DNA from: Bacillota bacterium
GTDB taxonomy: Bacteria; Bacillota; Clostridia; Christensenellales; Borkfalkiaceae
Reading direction: 5' to 3'
DNA: 64,000 nt
NCBI GenBank assembly: GCA_019423125.1
Contig: JAHZBZ010000009.1
Span: forward strand, 1-64,000
Shown here piece after piece: positions 19,087-27,100 of the stretch (the first letter of the stretch is position 1; the number at the start of each line of letters is the position of its first letter). The notes under the pieces were generated by a model. It searched no databases. It had not been told where the DNA came from and worked only from the letters and a program-made list of their open reading frames with translations. The translations under genes and the position numbers were made by a program.

Positions 19087-19590
19087 ATGCGCGTTTATCT
19101 TCTCAACCGCTCGGACGTATGCGTCTTCTGCGGCGAAAAACTGCTTCCCGTGCACAAGGAAGGGGCAAAGGAATACGTCGAGGCGGACGTGCGCGAAGGG
19201 GAATGGCTCACCCTCCGCTTTTTCCGTTGCAGCGAACTCTCCTCCCGCCTCTGGCCGCTGTACGCGCTCTTTTTCTGGGTGATCGGGCTGTTCGGGCTGT
19301 TCACGCCCCGCTATGCCAGATTTTCCCACCGCCTGGACTGCACCGCGCACATCGCGGCGGGTGCACGGCCGCCCATATTGCGTTTCACACACTATCTCGG
19401 CTCTGCGGAAAAACCGATCCCCGCGGTAACGCCCCTTGAGGGGTGCTATGCACAGATCGAAAACGGCTTTTACGTCCGCGACGACGCGGCAAACCGCAGG
19501 AGAAAGCTCTACAAGGTTTGCTCCTGGCTCCTGCGGATCGTCTGCGTCGCGGCGATCGTCGTTTTATTGATAAAACTCATCGTTAATTGA
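19087..19590 (+). CDS. membrane protein with N-terminal Cys pair, unknown
   Basis: A 167-residue protein, not recognised. The N-terminus (RVYLLNRSDVCVFCGEKLLPVH) carries a CxxC pair that could bind a metal or reflect a half zinc ribbon. TM segments lie at about 59-77 and 145-165, so the middle ~65 residues face one side of the membrane. It is the middle gene of the operon, with a GGAGGGG ribosome site just upstream. Confidence 0.7.
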   Translation: MRVYLLNRSDVCVFCGEKLLPVHKEGAKEYVEADVREGEWLTLRFFRCSELSSRLWPLYALFFWVIGLFGLFTPRYARFSHRLDCTAHIAAGARPPILRFTHYLGSAEKPIPAVTPLEGCYAQIENGFYVRDDAANRRRKLYKVCSWLLRIVCVAAIVVLLIKLIVN

Positions 19591-19606
19591 AGGGAGGAAA
19601 GAGAAT

Positions 19607-20362
19607 ATGAATGTTCTTTTGGCAACAAAAATCGACGGCATCGATCTCGCATTGATCGTCGTCAGTATCCTGCTCGGCATCGCGATCGTCGTCGCGCTCA
19701 TCGCGCAGATCGCGATCATCATCGGTTACGTCAAGGGCAACCGCACGCAGAACTCGCTCGGCCTTACAGGCGGGGATTTTGCGCGCAGGCTGCTCGATCA
19801 GAACGGCATGCCCGAAGTACAGGTCAAAAAATGCACCTTTTTGCGCATGCTCCTCTTCGGAAACCATTACAGCATCTCCAAGCGCACCGTCTATCTTCGC
19901 AAGCGCACCATCGACAAGACGAGCGTGACCTCCGTCGCGATCGCGGCACAGAAAGTCGCGCTCGCCGAACAGCACCGCGACGGAAACAAGGCGATGATCG
20001 TCCGCAGCCGCCTGCAGGGACTCGGCCTGTTCGCGCCCTCGCTGTTCATCCCTCTCGTCATCGCAGGCTTCCTCGTCGACGTCTTCGTCACCCAGTCTCT
20101 GCTGTTCACCATCGCCGCCATCGTCATAGGCCTGATCTTCATCGTGCTCGGCTTTGTCGTCACCCTTTTGAACATCCCCGTCGAAAAAAAGGCGATCGTC
20201 CGCGCTCAGGAATGGCTCGGCACCATCCTCACCGAAGAGGAGAACGTCACCATCCGCAAGGTGTTCCGCAGCTACATGATCGAATATGTCATGCTGTTTG
20301 TCATCGCGATCCTGCGCATCATCCAGCTCATCCTCAAATTACTTTCCAAAGCGAAAAACTGA
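19607..20362 (+). CDS. YugP-like membrane protein lacking the zinc motif
   Basis: A 251-residue protein resembling the membrane metallopeptidase family of YugP (Zn_peptidase_2). It has an N-terminal TM, then NSLGLTGGDFARRLLDQNGMPEV, matching the family's SGLTGAEVARRxLDxNG block. Further on, the family's AAHEVGHA zinc motif reads AAQKVALA (residues 113-120): both His and the catalytic Glu are gone (Q115, K116, L119). Three C-terminal TM segments follow, as in YugP. The protein should therefore be catalytically dead and may act as a scaffold or pseudoprotease in the membrane operon. It is last in the operon and is followed by a strong terminator. Confidence 0.65.
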   Translation: MNVLLATKIDGIDLALIVVSILLGIAIVVALIAQIAIIIGYVKGNRTQNSLGLTGGDFARRLLDQNGMPEVQVKKCTFLRMLLFGNHYSISKRTVYLRKRTIDKTSVTSVAIAAQKVALAEQHRDGNKAMIVRSRLQGLGLFAPSLFIPLVIAGFLVDVFVTQSLLFTIAAIVIGLIFIVLGFVVTLLNIPVEKKAIVRAQEWLGTILTEEENVTIRKVFRSYMIEYVMLFVIAILRIIQLILKLLSKAKN

Positions 20363-20383
20363 CCGCGCTCCGTTTCGAACTTC

Positions 20384-20418
20384 CGCGGGCGCACGCAAGA
20401 GCGTGCGCCCGCGTTTTT
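20384..20418 (+). terminator. terminator of the membrane operon
   Basis: 13-bp perfect stem cgcgggcgcacgc/gcgtgcgcccgcg followed by TTTTT. Confidence 0.88.
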
Positions 20419-20699
20419 GTGAGAGGTAGTCTGCGCCCCCTTTTTTGACCGCCTCTCATCGCCGCAGAGCGGCGCAGCTGCGCCGCTTTGCGGCGTTTTT
20501 TCGCGCCGCTCTTCCTTCGCACGCTTCTTTTCCCGCCTTTTGACGAAAGCGCTCCCGCGTGTGCCGCGGCCCTCTCTTTTCCCTCCCGACGCGCCCTGCC
20601 TTTTCTTTTCGCTCTGCCCGATCGGCCTCGCCGCTCCCTGCCGAACCGCCTCTCCTCGTCCGCTCGCATAGCCTTTCGCACACCGATCTGCGCGCCGCG

Positions 20700-21260
20700 C
20701 CCTTTTCGCACAAATTGTGGATAACTTTTCCTTTTTCGCCGCGCGCGGCAAGATCCCGGCTAAAATTTTCTTTTTACCCGAAAAAAAGGCTGTTTTTTCA
20801 GGGCGACCGCTGTGGAAAACTTGCCAAAAAGCGCCGTTCCGCCTGCAGAAAAACGCCTCTTTGTCGCGAGTTGTCAACATTTTCAGTCAGATATTCTCTT
20901 TTTTTCGCGAAAAAAACGGAATTTCTGCTTATTCCGACAAAAATCGCATTGTTGTTGTGCACAAAAGTTGTCCACCGTGTGGAAAACTCTCCGCAAAGAC
21001 TTCCCTGTTTCGCCCTTCTTGTGTTCTGACCTCCTTTTGCGCACAACATCTTGCGCTTACGGCACGCTTTTTTGTGTGGAATTGTGGATAACTTTTTTTG
21101 ACTTTTTCTCTATATAGCAAATTTCAGCATTTTTCAACAAAAATCTTGCGTTTTAACGTTCTTTATGTGGATAACTTTTTTGATTTTGTGCACAACCATG
21201 CGGTTGTACACCGAAAAAGAGCAGTTATCCACATTCTTTTTGAGAGTTTGTGCACAACTC
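20700..21260. other. DnaA-box cluster, candidate replication origin
   Basis: Perfect DnaA boxes: TGTGGATAA at 20716-20724, 21083-21091 and 21166-21174, and TTATCCACA at 21225-21233. One-mismatch boxes (TGTGGAAAA) lie at 20811 and 20978. The last ~200 bp are AT-rich. Left of the cluster (20.43-20.70 kb) the plus strand is C/T-rich; right of it (21.29-21.70 kb) it is strongly G/A-rich. yyaC, an origin-linked gene in Bacillus, follows. No coding frame is supported between 20363 and 21782. Competing candidates lie at 12.4 kb and 36.34-36.78 kb. Confidence 0.5.
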
Positions 21261-21339
21261 CCTTCTTTTGGACGCGGACAAGGCAAAAAGCCCGCCCCGC
21301 CCGCCGCAAGCGGCGGGCGGGGCGAAACGTGCGGGGCGG

Positions 21340-21700
21340 GGCAAAAAAACGGACACACAGGCAGGGCGAAGCGGAGGGGAAAGGCAGACACACAGGCAGG
21401 GCAGGACGAAGCGGAGGGGAAAGGCAGACACACAGGCAGGGCGGGGCGGAGCAAGAAAACAGACACACAAACAGAGCGGCGCGGGCAAAAAAGCACACCC
21501 ACAGGCAGAGCGGGGCGGAGGGAAAAAGCGGACACACAGGCAGAGCGGGGCGGAGGGGAAAGGCAGACACACAGGAAAGACGAGGCAAAGCAAAAAAAGC
21601 GGACATTCAAGCAAAGCGAGGCGAGGCAAAAAAACAAACACACAGGCAGGGCGGAGCGGAAGAAGCGGAGAAGGAGAGGGGAGGCGCAAAAGGGACTGAA
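21340..21700. repeat. GA-rich minisatellite
   Basis: About nine imperfect units of roughly 35-50 bp, each containing gacacacaggcagggcg or a variant followed by a gcggaggggaaa-type block. Unit length varies, stop codons are absent in all three forward frames because of composition, and no ribosome site is seen, so the open frames are not taken as genes. Confidence 0.82.
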
Positions 21701-21782
21701 AAACGATCTTTGCAAAAATCGGAAGATCGGGTATCAAAGCGCCCTTTTTCGGGAATAATCAGCAAAAAAGGAGAGGAAAAAT

Positions 21783-22319
21783 ATGGAATATTGTTTCAAC
21801 GTATTCAACAAGATGGCGGGTGCGGGGATCACGCTCGCGCTCGAAAAGGCGGTGGGGTGCGACCGTATGCCCGTCGTGCTGTGCATCGGCAGCGACCTCG
21901 CGATCGGCGACAGCCTCGGGCCCGTCTGCGGCACCATGCTCTCGCGCAAGAAGTCCGCGGAGATGTTCGTCTACGGCACGCTCGGCCGCCCCGTCACCGC
22001 GAAAGAGGTGCGCTATCTCAAGGAATTTCTGCGCGACACCCATCCGCAGAGCCCCGTGATCGCGGTGGACGCCGCCGTCGGCGACGCGGGCGACATCGGC
22101 CTGATCAAGGTGGTCTCGGGCGGGCTTCGCCCCGGCCTCGGCGCGCAGAAAAAGCTGGACCGCGTGGGCGACGTCGGCATCCTCGGCATCGTCGCGGAAA
22201 AATCACTCTTCAACTACTCCCTGCTCAACCTCACCCGCCTCAACCTCGTCTACCGCATGGCGGACGTCCTCTCGGACGCACTCTCCGGCTTTGCGCCCCG
22301 CCGCGCCGTCGCCGTCTGA
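21783..22319 (+). CDS. yyaC: YyaC family protein (spore protease-like fold)
   Basis: A 178-residue YyaC homologue, full length. The family, conserved in endospore formers, has a fold related to the germination protease GPR; its biochemical role is unsettled. Diagnostic blocks seen: PVVLCIGSDLAIGDSLGPVCGTML near the N-terminus, then YGTLGRPVTAKEV, HPQSPVIAVDAAVGD and LGAQKKLDRVGDVGI, and FNYSLLNLTRLNLVYRMAD at the end. The GGAGAGG site supports ATG 21783. In Bacillus yyaC adjoins spo0J near oriC; here it lies 16 kb from parB but beside the DnaA-box cluster. Its presence hints at, but does not prove, a sporulation programme. Confidence 0.9.
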   Translation: MEYCFNVFNKMAGAGITLALEKAVGCDRMPVVLCIGSDLAIGDSLGPVCGTMLSRKKSAEMFVYGTLGRPVTAKEVRYLKEFLRDTHPQSPVIAVDAAVGDAGDIGLIKVVSGGLRPGLGAQKKLDRVGDVGILGIVAEKSLFNYSLLNLTRLNLVYRMADVLSDALSGFAPRRAVAV

Positions 22320-22674
22320 ATTTATCCGCTCAAAATTCCAAAAAACGCCCGCTTTGCGCTTATTTATCCCGATGTCCCCCAAAAGAAAGGGACAGGCGCG
22401 GCAACTCTTCATAAAATTTGTCCGCCTCGGCAAAGACCGATCTCAGAACGCCGCCGCAACATACAAAAACTCTCTTTACAAAACCCGTCCGCCGCGCTAT
22501 ACTGTAAGGGAAGGGCGCAGACCCGCTTTCGGCGGCATCTCTTGAGCACCCTGCCGCTTTTCGCCTCTGCGATACCGCATCCGCTTCGCGGCAGGGCATC
22601 CCGAGGCGCACCTGTTCACGAAATCCTCATTCTTCCTTTGCGGCAGAATGAAAGCAAATAAAGGAGGAACGCCC
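22320..22674 (+). promoter_or_regulatory. intergenic region with aldehyde dehydrogenase promoter
   Basis: No gene is visible in these 355 bp. A promoter TTTACA (22475-22480), 17-bp spacer, TATACT (22498-22503) points to the aldehyde dehydrogenase gene and predicts a leader of about 165 nt. The leader contains GC-rich dyads but I recognise no known riboswitch. Confidence 0.55.
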
Positions 22675-24096
22675 ATGAAAGACACGACAAAACCTTCCGC
22701 ATCCCCCAAGGACGCGCCGCAAAAGGATACAGAAAAGACAGAGCGCTGCGCGCGGGAGGTTTCCCGCCTGCGCGCGGTGTTCGAGAGCGGGGGAACGCTT
22801 CCCGTCGAGGCGCGCCTGCGCGTGCTCAGGCGCCTGCGCACCCGCCTGCGCGAGCGCAAGGAAGAACTTCTCGCCGCCCTGCACGCAGACCTCGGAAAAT
22901 CCCGCTGCGAGGGGTACATGAGCGAGCTTGCGCCCGTCCTTTCCGAGATCTCCTATTTCCTGCGCAGGCTTCCCCGTCTCGCCGCGAAAAAGCGGGTGCG
23001 CGCCTCTCTTTCGCAGTTTCCCGCCACCTGTTTCACCCTGCCCTCGCCCTACGGCGTGGCGCTGATCATGAGCCCCTGGAACTACCCGCTCCAGCTCACG
23101 CTCTGCCCGCTCGTCGACTGCATCGCCGCGGGCAACTGCGCGCTCGTAAAGCCGAGCGAATACGCCCCCTCGACGGGGGAAGCGATCGCGTCCCTGCTCG
23201 CCTCTCTCGGCGAGGAGTGCATCGGCACCGTGCTCGGCGGCATAGAGGAAAACAGAGAGCTCCTGAAACAGAAATACGACTTCATCTTCTTCACGGGCAG
23301 CGTGCCGACGGGCAGGATCGTGGCGGAGGCGGCGGCAAAGACGCTCACGCCCGTCGTGCTCGAGCTGGGCGGCAAGAGCCCGTGCATCGTCGACGCGGAC
23401 GCGGACATCTCTCTCGCCGCAAAGCGCATCTGCTTCGGAAAATTCCTCAACGCGGGGCAGACGTGCGTCGCGCCCGACTACATCCTCGCGCACGCGCACA
23501 TCAAAGACGCGCTCGTCGAGGCGATCGAACAGACGGCGCGCGGGATGTTCGGCGACGCGCTCAGAAACGAGAGCTATCCGCACATCGTCAACAAAAAGCA
23601 CTTCGACCGCGTGCGCGCGCTCATCGACCCCGAAAAGACGGTGTTCGGCGGCGAATGGGAGGAAAAGACGCTCCGCATCGCGCCCACCCTCTTAGACGGC
23701 GTCTCCTTCGACGACCCCGTGATGAAAGAGGAGATCTTCGGGCCCGTCCTGCCCGTTCTGACCTTTCTGAACTTCGACGAGGTCAAAGAGGCGATCGCGC
23801 GCAACCCCGCGCCGCTCGCGCTCTATTATTTCGGCAAAAAGAACGAGGCGCGCGCCCTCGGCGAGATCTCCTTCGGCGGCGGGTGCGTCAACGACACCGT
23901 CCTGCACCTCGTCACCCATCACATGGGCTTCGGCGGCATCGGCACGAGCGGCATGGGCGCCTACCACGGCGAGCGCGGGTTTTACGCCTTTTCGCACGTC
24001 AAGAGCATCCTCAAAAAGGGCAGGATGGACAACTCCCTGCGCTATGCTCCCTATACCGACAAAAAATGTTCTTCTTTTGAACGTCTTTTCCGCTGA
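22675..24096 (+). CDS. aldehyde dehydrogenase (ALDH3-like class)
   Basis: A 473-residue NAD(P)-dependent aldehyde dehydrogenase, oxidising an aldehyde to the acid. Motifs: SPWNYPLQLTLCPL with the oxyanion Asn at 136; FTGSVPTGRIV in the cofactor-binding region; the general base Glu in LELGGKSP (E230); the catalytic Cys in NAGQTCVAPDY (C264); and EEIFGPVLPVL. The short form and the PWNYP context match the class 3/fatty aldehyde group rather than ALDH1/2. The start is set by AAGGAGG eight bases before ATG 22675; an upstream in-frame ATG at 22648 lacks such a site. It is monocistronic. The substrate is unknown. Confidence 0.92.
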   Translation: MKDTTKPSASPKDAPQKDTEKTERCAREVSRLRAVFESGGTLPVEARLRVLRRLRTRLRERKEELLAALHADLGKSRCEGYMSELAPVLSEISYFLRRLPRLAAKKRVRASLSQFPATCFTLPSPYGVALIMSPWNYPLQLTLCPLVDCIAAGNCALVKPSEYAPSTGEAIASLLASLGEECIGTVLGGIEENRELLKQKYDFIFFTGSVPTGRIVAEAAAKTLTPVVLELGGKSPCIVDADADISLAAKRICFGKFLNAGQTCVAPDYILAHAHIKDALVEAIEQTARGMFGDALRNESYPHIVNKKHFDRVRALIDPEKTVFGGEWEEKTLRIAPTLLDGVSFDDPVMKEEIFGPVLPVLTFLNFDEVKEAIARNPAPLALYYFGKKNEARALGEISFGGGCVNDTVLHLVTHHMGFGGIGTSGMGAYHGERGFYAFSHVKSILKKGRMDNSLRYAPYTDKKCSSFERLFR

Positions 24097-24106
24097 AAGA
24101 CGCAAA

Positions 24107-24138
24107 GGCGGCGCCCCGCAAGGATGCGGGGCGCCGCC
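24107..24138 (+). terminator. terminator of the aldehyde dehydrogenase gene
   Basis: 14-bp inverted repeat ggcggcgccccgca/tgcggggcgccgcc followed by tctctt. Confidence 0.7.
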
Positions 24139-24180
24139 TCTCTTCTCCGCCCGCAGACAAGAAGCGGGCAAAAAGCCGAA

Positions 24181-24216
24181 CGCGCCCGCGCAAGTTTGCG
24201 CGGGCGCGTCTTTTTT
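24181..24216 (+). terminator. second hairpin with T-run
   Basis: Stem cgcgcccgcgcaa/ttgcgcgggcgcg followed by TCTTTTTT. It uses the recurrent gcccgcgcaa stem core. Confidence 0.75.
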
Positions 24217-24233
24217 CAGTTTTTTCAGTTTTT

Positions 24234-24743
24234 TCAGTTTTTGGGCAGGGGACTGCCGCAATAGGGGCAGACGGGCGCACGTTCCGAAAGGGGCACGAGC
24301 ACCTTTGCGCCGCAGCCGATGCAGACGGCGGCGCGCGTTCCGCCCTCGAGCGGGATGTTTTCGTTGAGTTCGAGCGCGTTCTCGCCGTATTTATAGCCCG
24401 TCAGATACCGCTTGCGGAAACAGGTCTGCAGCCGCGCGCGCACTTCCTTCTCGCTCACGGACAGCTGCGAGGCGAGCTCGGCATAGGAATAGAGGTGTTC
24501 CTCTTCGACTGCCTCGACCAGCCGCGAGAGGGAGACGGTGTTCCCGAACACGACCCACGCGACGGGGCAGCCGTAAAACCCCGCGACGGTGCAGGCGATC
24601 CCGATGACGCCGAGCGCGATGCCCCCGCCTCCGCCGACGACGGCAAACCCCACGGGGATGGCGGGAATGCCCGCCGCAAGACAGACGGAGAGGACGAGCG
24701 CGAGCACAAACATCCTCTTTTTCGCTTTTTCTATCCGATCCAT
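24234..24743 (-). CDS. membrane protein with winged-helix-like region and zinc ribbon
   Basis: A 169-residue protein. Two adjacent hydrophobic segments (about residues 10-32 and 34-58, Gly-rich) are followed by a helical region LVEAVEEEHLYSYAELASQLSVSEKEVRARLQ resembling a PCI/winged-helix fold. A C-terminal zinc ribbon carries CIGCG...CPYCG. The start at 24743 is preceded by GGGAGG on the minus strand; frames extending further upstream lack a site. Many clostridia have such zinc-ribbon membrane proteins of unknown role. It lies convergent with the aldehyde dehydrogenase and divergent from the SPFH gene. Confidence 0.7.
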   Translation of the reverse strand: MDRIEKAKKRMFVLALVLSVCLAAGIPAIPVGFAVVGGGGGIALGVIGIACTVAGFYGCPVAWVVFGNTVSLSRLVEAVEEEHLYSYAELASQLSVSEKEVRARLQTCFRKRYLTGYKYGENALELNENIPLEGGTRAAVCIGCGAKVLVPLSERAPVCPYCGSPLPKN

Positions 24744-24867
24744 GCCGATCCTCCCGAGCCCTTTTTCTGCATTATAGACGAAAACGCGCGCGCTGTCAAC
24801 ACCTGCGCGTCCTTTTGCGCGTGCGCGATCCGAAAAAAGCAAGTTCTTCACAATTTTTGTGCGCTTG

Positions 24868-24896
24868 TTGACATTTTTCCGCTTCTATGATATGAT
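24868..24896 (+). promoter_or_regulatory. promoter of the SPFH operon
   Basis: Perfect TTGACA (24868-24873), 17-bp spacer, TATGAT (24891-24896), 50 bp before ATG 24946. Confidence 0.82.
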
Positions 24897-24945
24897 AAAA
24901 GCGAGGGACAGTGTCCCCCGACTAATCTTTTTTAAGGATCGAAAC

Positions 24946-25995
24946 ATGGGATTACTGAAAGTTATCGAATGGGAAGATGACTCCAACGAGGAGCTCGTCT
25001 ACAAATTCCCGATGAAGGGCAACGTCATCAACCGCGGCTCGGCGCTGACCGTCCGCACGGGGCAGGTCGCCGTGTTCTGCGACAAGGGCCGCATGGGCGA
25101 CGTGTTCGAGCCCGGCTTCTACAAGCTGGACACGAACAGCCTGCCCGTCATCACCAAGCTGATGTCCTGGAAATACGGGTTTGAGACCCCCTTCAAATCG
25201 GACGTCTATTTTGTCAACACGCGGCAGTTCCCCAACCAGAAATGGGGCACTTCCAGCCCGATCATGATCCGCGACAAGGATTACGGCGCCGTGCGCGTGC
25301 GCAGTTTCGGCACCTATTCCATCCGCGTCAGGGACGCGTTCGTGTTCCTGCAGGAGCTCTCGGGCACCCACTCTTCCTACTCCACGCGCGACATCACCGA
25401 CTACGTGCGCAGCATCCTCGTGATGGGGCTCGCGGACGCGGTGGGGGAGAGCGGCATCCCCGTGCTCGACATGGCGGCGAACCTGATGGAGCTCAGCTCC
25501 GCCGTGCGCAAGTCGCTCGCACCCCGCCTCGAGGCGATGGGGCTGGAGCTCGCGGGCTTCAACATCGAGAGCTTCTCCCTCCCGCCCGAACTGGAAAAGG
25601 CGATGGACGAAAACGCGCGCCTCGGCATGCTCCGCGGCAACGTGGACGTGTACACCCGCCTCGCGCAGGCGGACGCGCTCAAAGAAGCCGCCAAAAACCC
25701 GGGCGCCGCGGGCGGCACGATGGGCGCAGGCATGGGCATGGGAATGGGCATGCAGATGGGCCGCATGTTCGCGGACATGAACGCGGGCATGGCTCCTTCC
25801 GCGCCTTCCGCGCCTTCCGCACCTGCGGCGGGCACAAAACACTGCACGCAGTGCGGCGCGGCGCTCTCTGCGGGCGCGAAGTTCTGCCCCGAATGCGGCA
25901 CGCGCGTCTCTTCGGGCGCGGCCTGCCCCAAGTGCGGCGCGGCTGTCACGCCCGGCGCGAAGTTCTGCCCCGAGTGCGGCGAAAAGCTGAGGTGA
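24946..25995 (+). CDS. SPFH-domain/zinc-ribbon protein (YdjI-like)
   Basis: A 349-residue protein of the group often annotated 'virion core protein' or YdjI. Residues ~15-240 form an SPFH (band 7)-like domain: GSALTVRTGQVAVFCDKG, then DKDYGAVRVRSFGTYSIRV and LAPRLEAMGLELAGFNIES. A Gly/Met-rich linker (GMGMGMGMQMG) and an Ala-Pro-Ser linker follow. Two tandem double zinc ribbons close the protein (CTQCG/CPECG and CPKCG/CPECG). In Bacillus YdjI helps recruit the PspA envelope-stress protein to the membrane, so a membrane-scaffold role is likely. It leads an operon with two further small membrane proteins. The TTAAGGA region upstream supports ATG 24946. Confidence 0.85.
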   Translation: MGLLKVIEWEDDSNEELVYKFPMKGNVINRGSALTVRTGQVAVFCDKGRMGDVFEPGFYKLDTNSLPVITKLMSWKYGFETPFKSDVYFVNTRQFPNQKWGTSSPIMIRDKDYGAVRVRSFGTYSIRVRDAFVFLQELSGTHSSYSTRDITDYVRSILVMGLADAVGESGIPVLDMAANLMELSSAVRKSLAPRLEAMGLELAGFNIESFSLPPELEKAMDENARLGMLRGNVDVYTRLAQADALKEAAKNPGAAGGTMGAGMGMGMGMQMGRMFADMNAGMAPSAPSAPSAPAAGTKHCTQCGAALSAGAKFCPECGTRVSSGAACPKCGAAVTPGAKFCPECGEKLR

Positions 25996-25999
25996 GACC

Positions 26000-26419
26000 A
26001 TGGGCGACGCGATTTTGATCGTCCTTGCGTGCGTCTGCGGCGTGCTCCTCATCGCCTGCATCGTGCTCGCCGTGCTCTTCGCAAAGGAAAAGAACAAGAA
26101 CTCCGCGCAGGCCGCGGGGAAAGTCAAGCTGATCGACGGCGTGCGCTGTTCGGTGCAGGACGCCCTGTTCGAGGACGGAAAGCCCAACATCACCCGCAGA
26201 AAAGGGGATTTTGTGCTCGAAAAGGGCACAACGTATACGGCAAAACGCGACACGGCGCTCCCCGCGGGGAGCTACACCGTGCTCGCATCGAGCGAGAGCG
26301 CGACGGTGTTCAAACTGCGCGTCGCCGACGTCGTGCGCGAATACGCCCACGGCGACACGCTCGTGCTCGCGGAGGGGGAAAAGGTCTGTGCCGTCTCGTG
26401 CACCGTCCTGCTCCGCTGA
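26000..26419 (+). CDS. single-TM protein, unknown
   Basis: A 139-residue protein with one N-terminal TM helix (about residues 4-28), a short Lys/Asn-rich stretch, and a ~95-residue soluble region of beta-type pattern (GSYTVLASSESATVFKLRV). No family recognised. It begins 4 bp after the SPFH gene, so co-translation is likely and a partnership with the SPFH protein is inferred. Confidence 0.65.
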   Translation: MGDAILIVLACVCGVLLIACIVLAVLFAKEKNKNSAQAAGKVKLIDGVRCSVQDALFEDGKPNITRRKGDFVLEKGTTYTAKRDTALPAGSYTVLASSESATVFKLRVADVVREYAHGDTLVLAEGEKVCAVSCTVLLR

Positions 26420-26438
26420 ATCTTAGGGAGGATTTTCC

Positions 26439-26894
26439 ATGAGTAAAAAGTTTTTCGTGCGGCTTCTGGTCGGCATCGCGTTTCTGGTCGCGGCGGTGCT
26501 GTACCTTCTCTCCGTCGTCCTGCCCGATACGTTCGGGTTCTTCTCGCTCGCCTGGGCGGGACTTCTGTTCACGGGCGTCGGCGCGATCGCATTTCTGCTG
26601 TACGGGTTCACCGTGAAAAACTCGGTCACCCTCAAAAAGCTCTACCTCATCCTCGGCGGCATCTTTCTGGTGCTCGCGGTGCTCTGCCTGGTCTCCGCGC
26701 TCGCACTGCCCAAAAACTGGATCCTGCCGATGATCCTCGTCATCGCGGCGCTCGTCGCCCTCTTCTGCGTGCTCGCGACGGGCGGCAAGAACTGGGACGA
26801 AGGCGACAACCAGAAAATGGGCTACAAGAACTACTACCAGCGCAAAGCGGAAGAGGAAAAGAACAAGAACAAAGACAAGACGGACGATCAGTGA
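26439..26894 (+). CDS. four-TM membrane protein with charged tail
   Basis: A 151-residue protein with four hydrophobic segments (about 7-29, 33-57, 67-89 and 93-113) and a cytosolic tail dense in K, E and N. It is the third gene of the SPFH operon, with an AGGGAGG site, and is followed by a terminator. Not recognised beyond a small membrane protein. Confidence 0.65.
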   Translation: MSKKFFVRLLVGIAFLVAAVLYLLSVVLPDTFGFFSLAWAGLLFTGVGAIAFLLYGFTVKNSVTLKKLYLILGGIFLVLAVLCLVSALALPKNWILPMILVIAALVALFCVLATGGKNWDEGDNQKMGYKNYYQRKAEEEKNKNKDKTDDQ

Positions 26895-26907
26895 CCGTCC
26901 CCACAGC

Positions 26908-26937
26908 CGCGCGGCGAAAAGCCGCGCGGTTTTTTTG
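26908..26937 (+). terminator. terminator of the SPFH operon
   Basis: Stem ccgcgcggc/gccgcgcgg with a GAAAA loop followed by TTTTTTT. Confidence 0.9.
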
Positions 26938-26968
26938 TTAAAATTTTCTATCAAACTGTGCTTCACAA

Positions 26969-26999
26969 AATAAAACTCTACTGATCGTAGAGTTTTATT
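26969..26999. terminator. AT-rich hairpin, possible bidirectional terminator
   Basis: Stem aataaaactcta/tagagttttatt followed by TTTTTT. Its low GC matches the following XRE-HEPN gene, not the SPFH operon, and it may mark the left edge of transferred DNA. Confidence 0.6.
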
Positions 27000-27042
27000 T
27001 TTTCTAAATTTTTTTCTGCGGGGCGTGTAGAAAATAAGTAGG

Positions 27043-27071
27043 TTTACTTTTTTGAGTAAATTTGTTATAAT
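27043..27071 (+). promoter_or_regulatory. XRE-HEPN promoter with overlapping operator
   Basis: TTTACT (27043-27048), 17-bp spacer, perfect TATAAT (27066-27071). The -35 box is one arm of an inverted repeat TTTACT-N6-AGTAAA (27043-27060), ideally placed for autorepression by the encoded XRE protein. Confidence 0.72.
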
Positions 27072-27100
27072 ATTATTACAAATATATGAGGAGCATGGCG

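Noticed and set aside
21250..21715. Arg/Gly/Lys-rich protein encoded by the GA-rich minisatellite
   Set aside because: All three forward frames are open because the repeat lacks stop trinucleotides; there is no ribosome site or recognisable start.
22504..22674. Riboswitch in the aldehyde dehydrogenase leader
   Set aside because: The leader is long enough but I could not match conserved cores of any known riboswitch class by eye.
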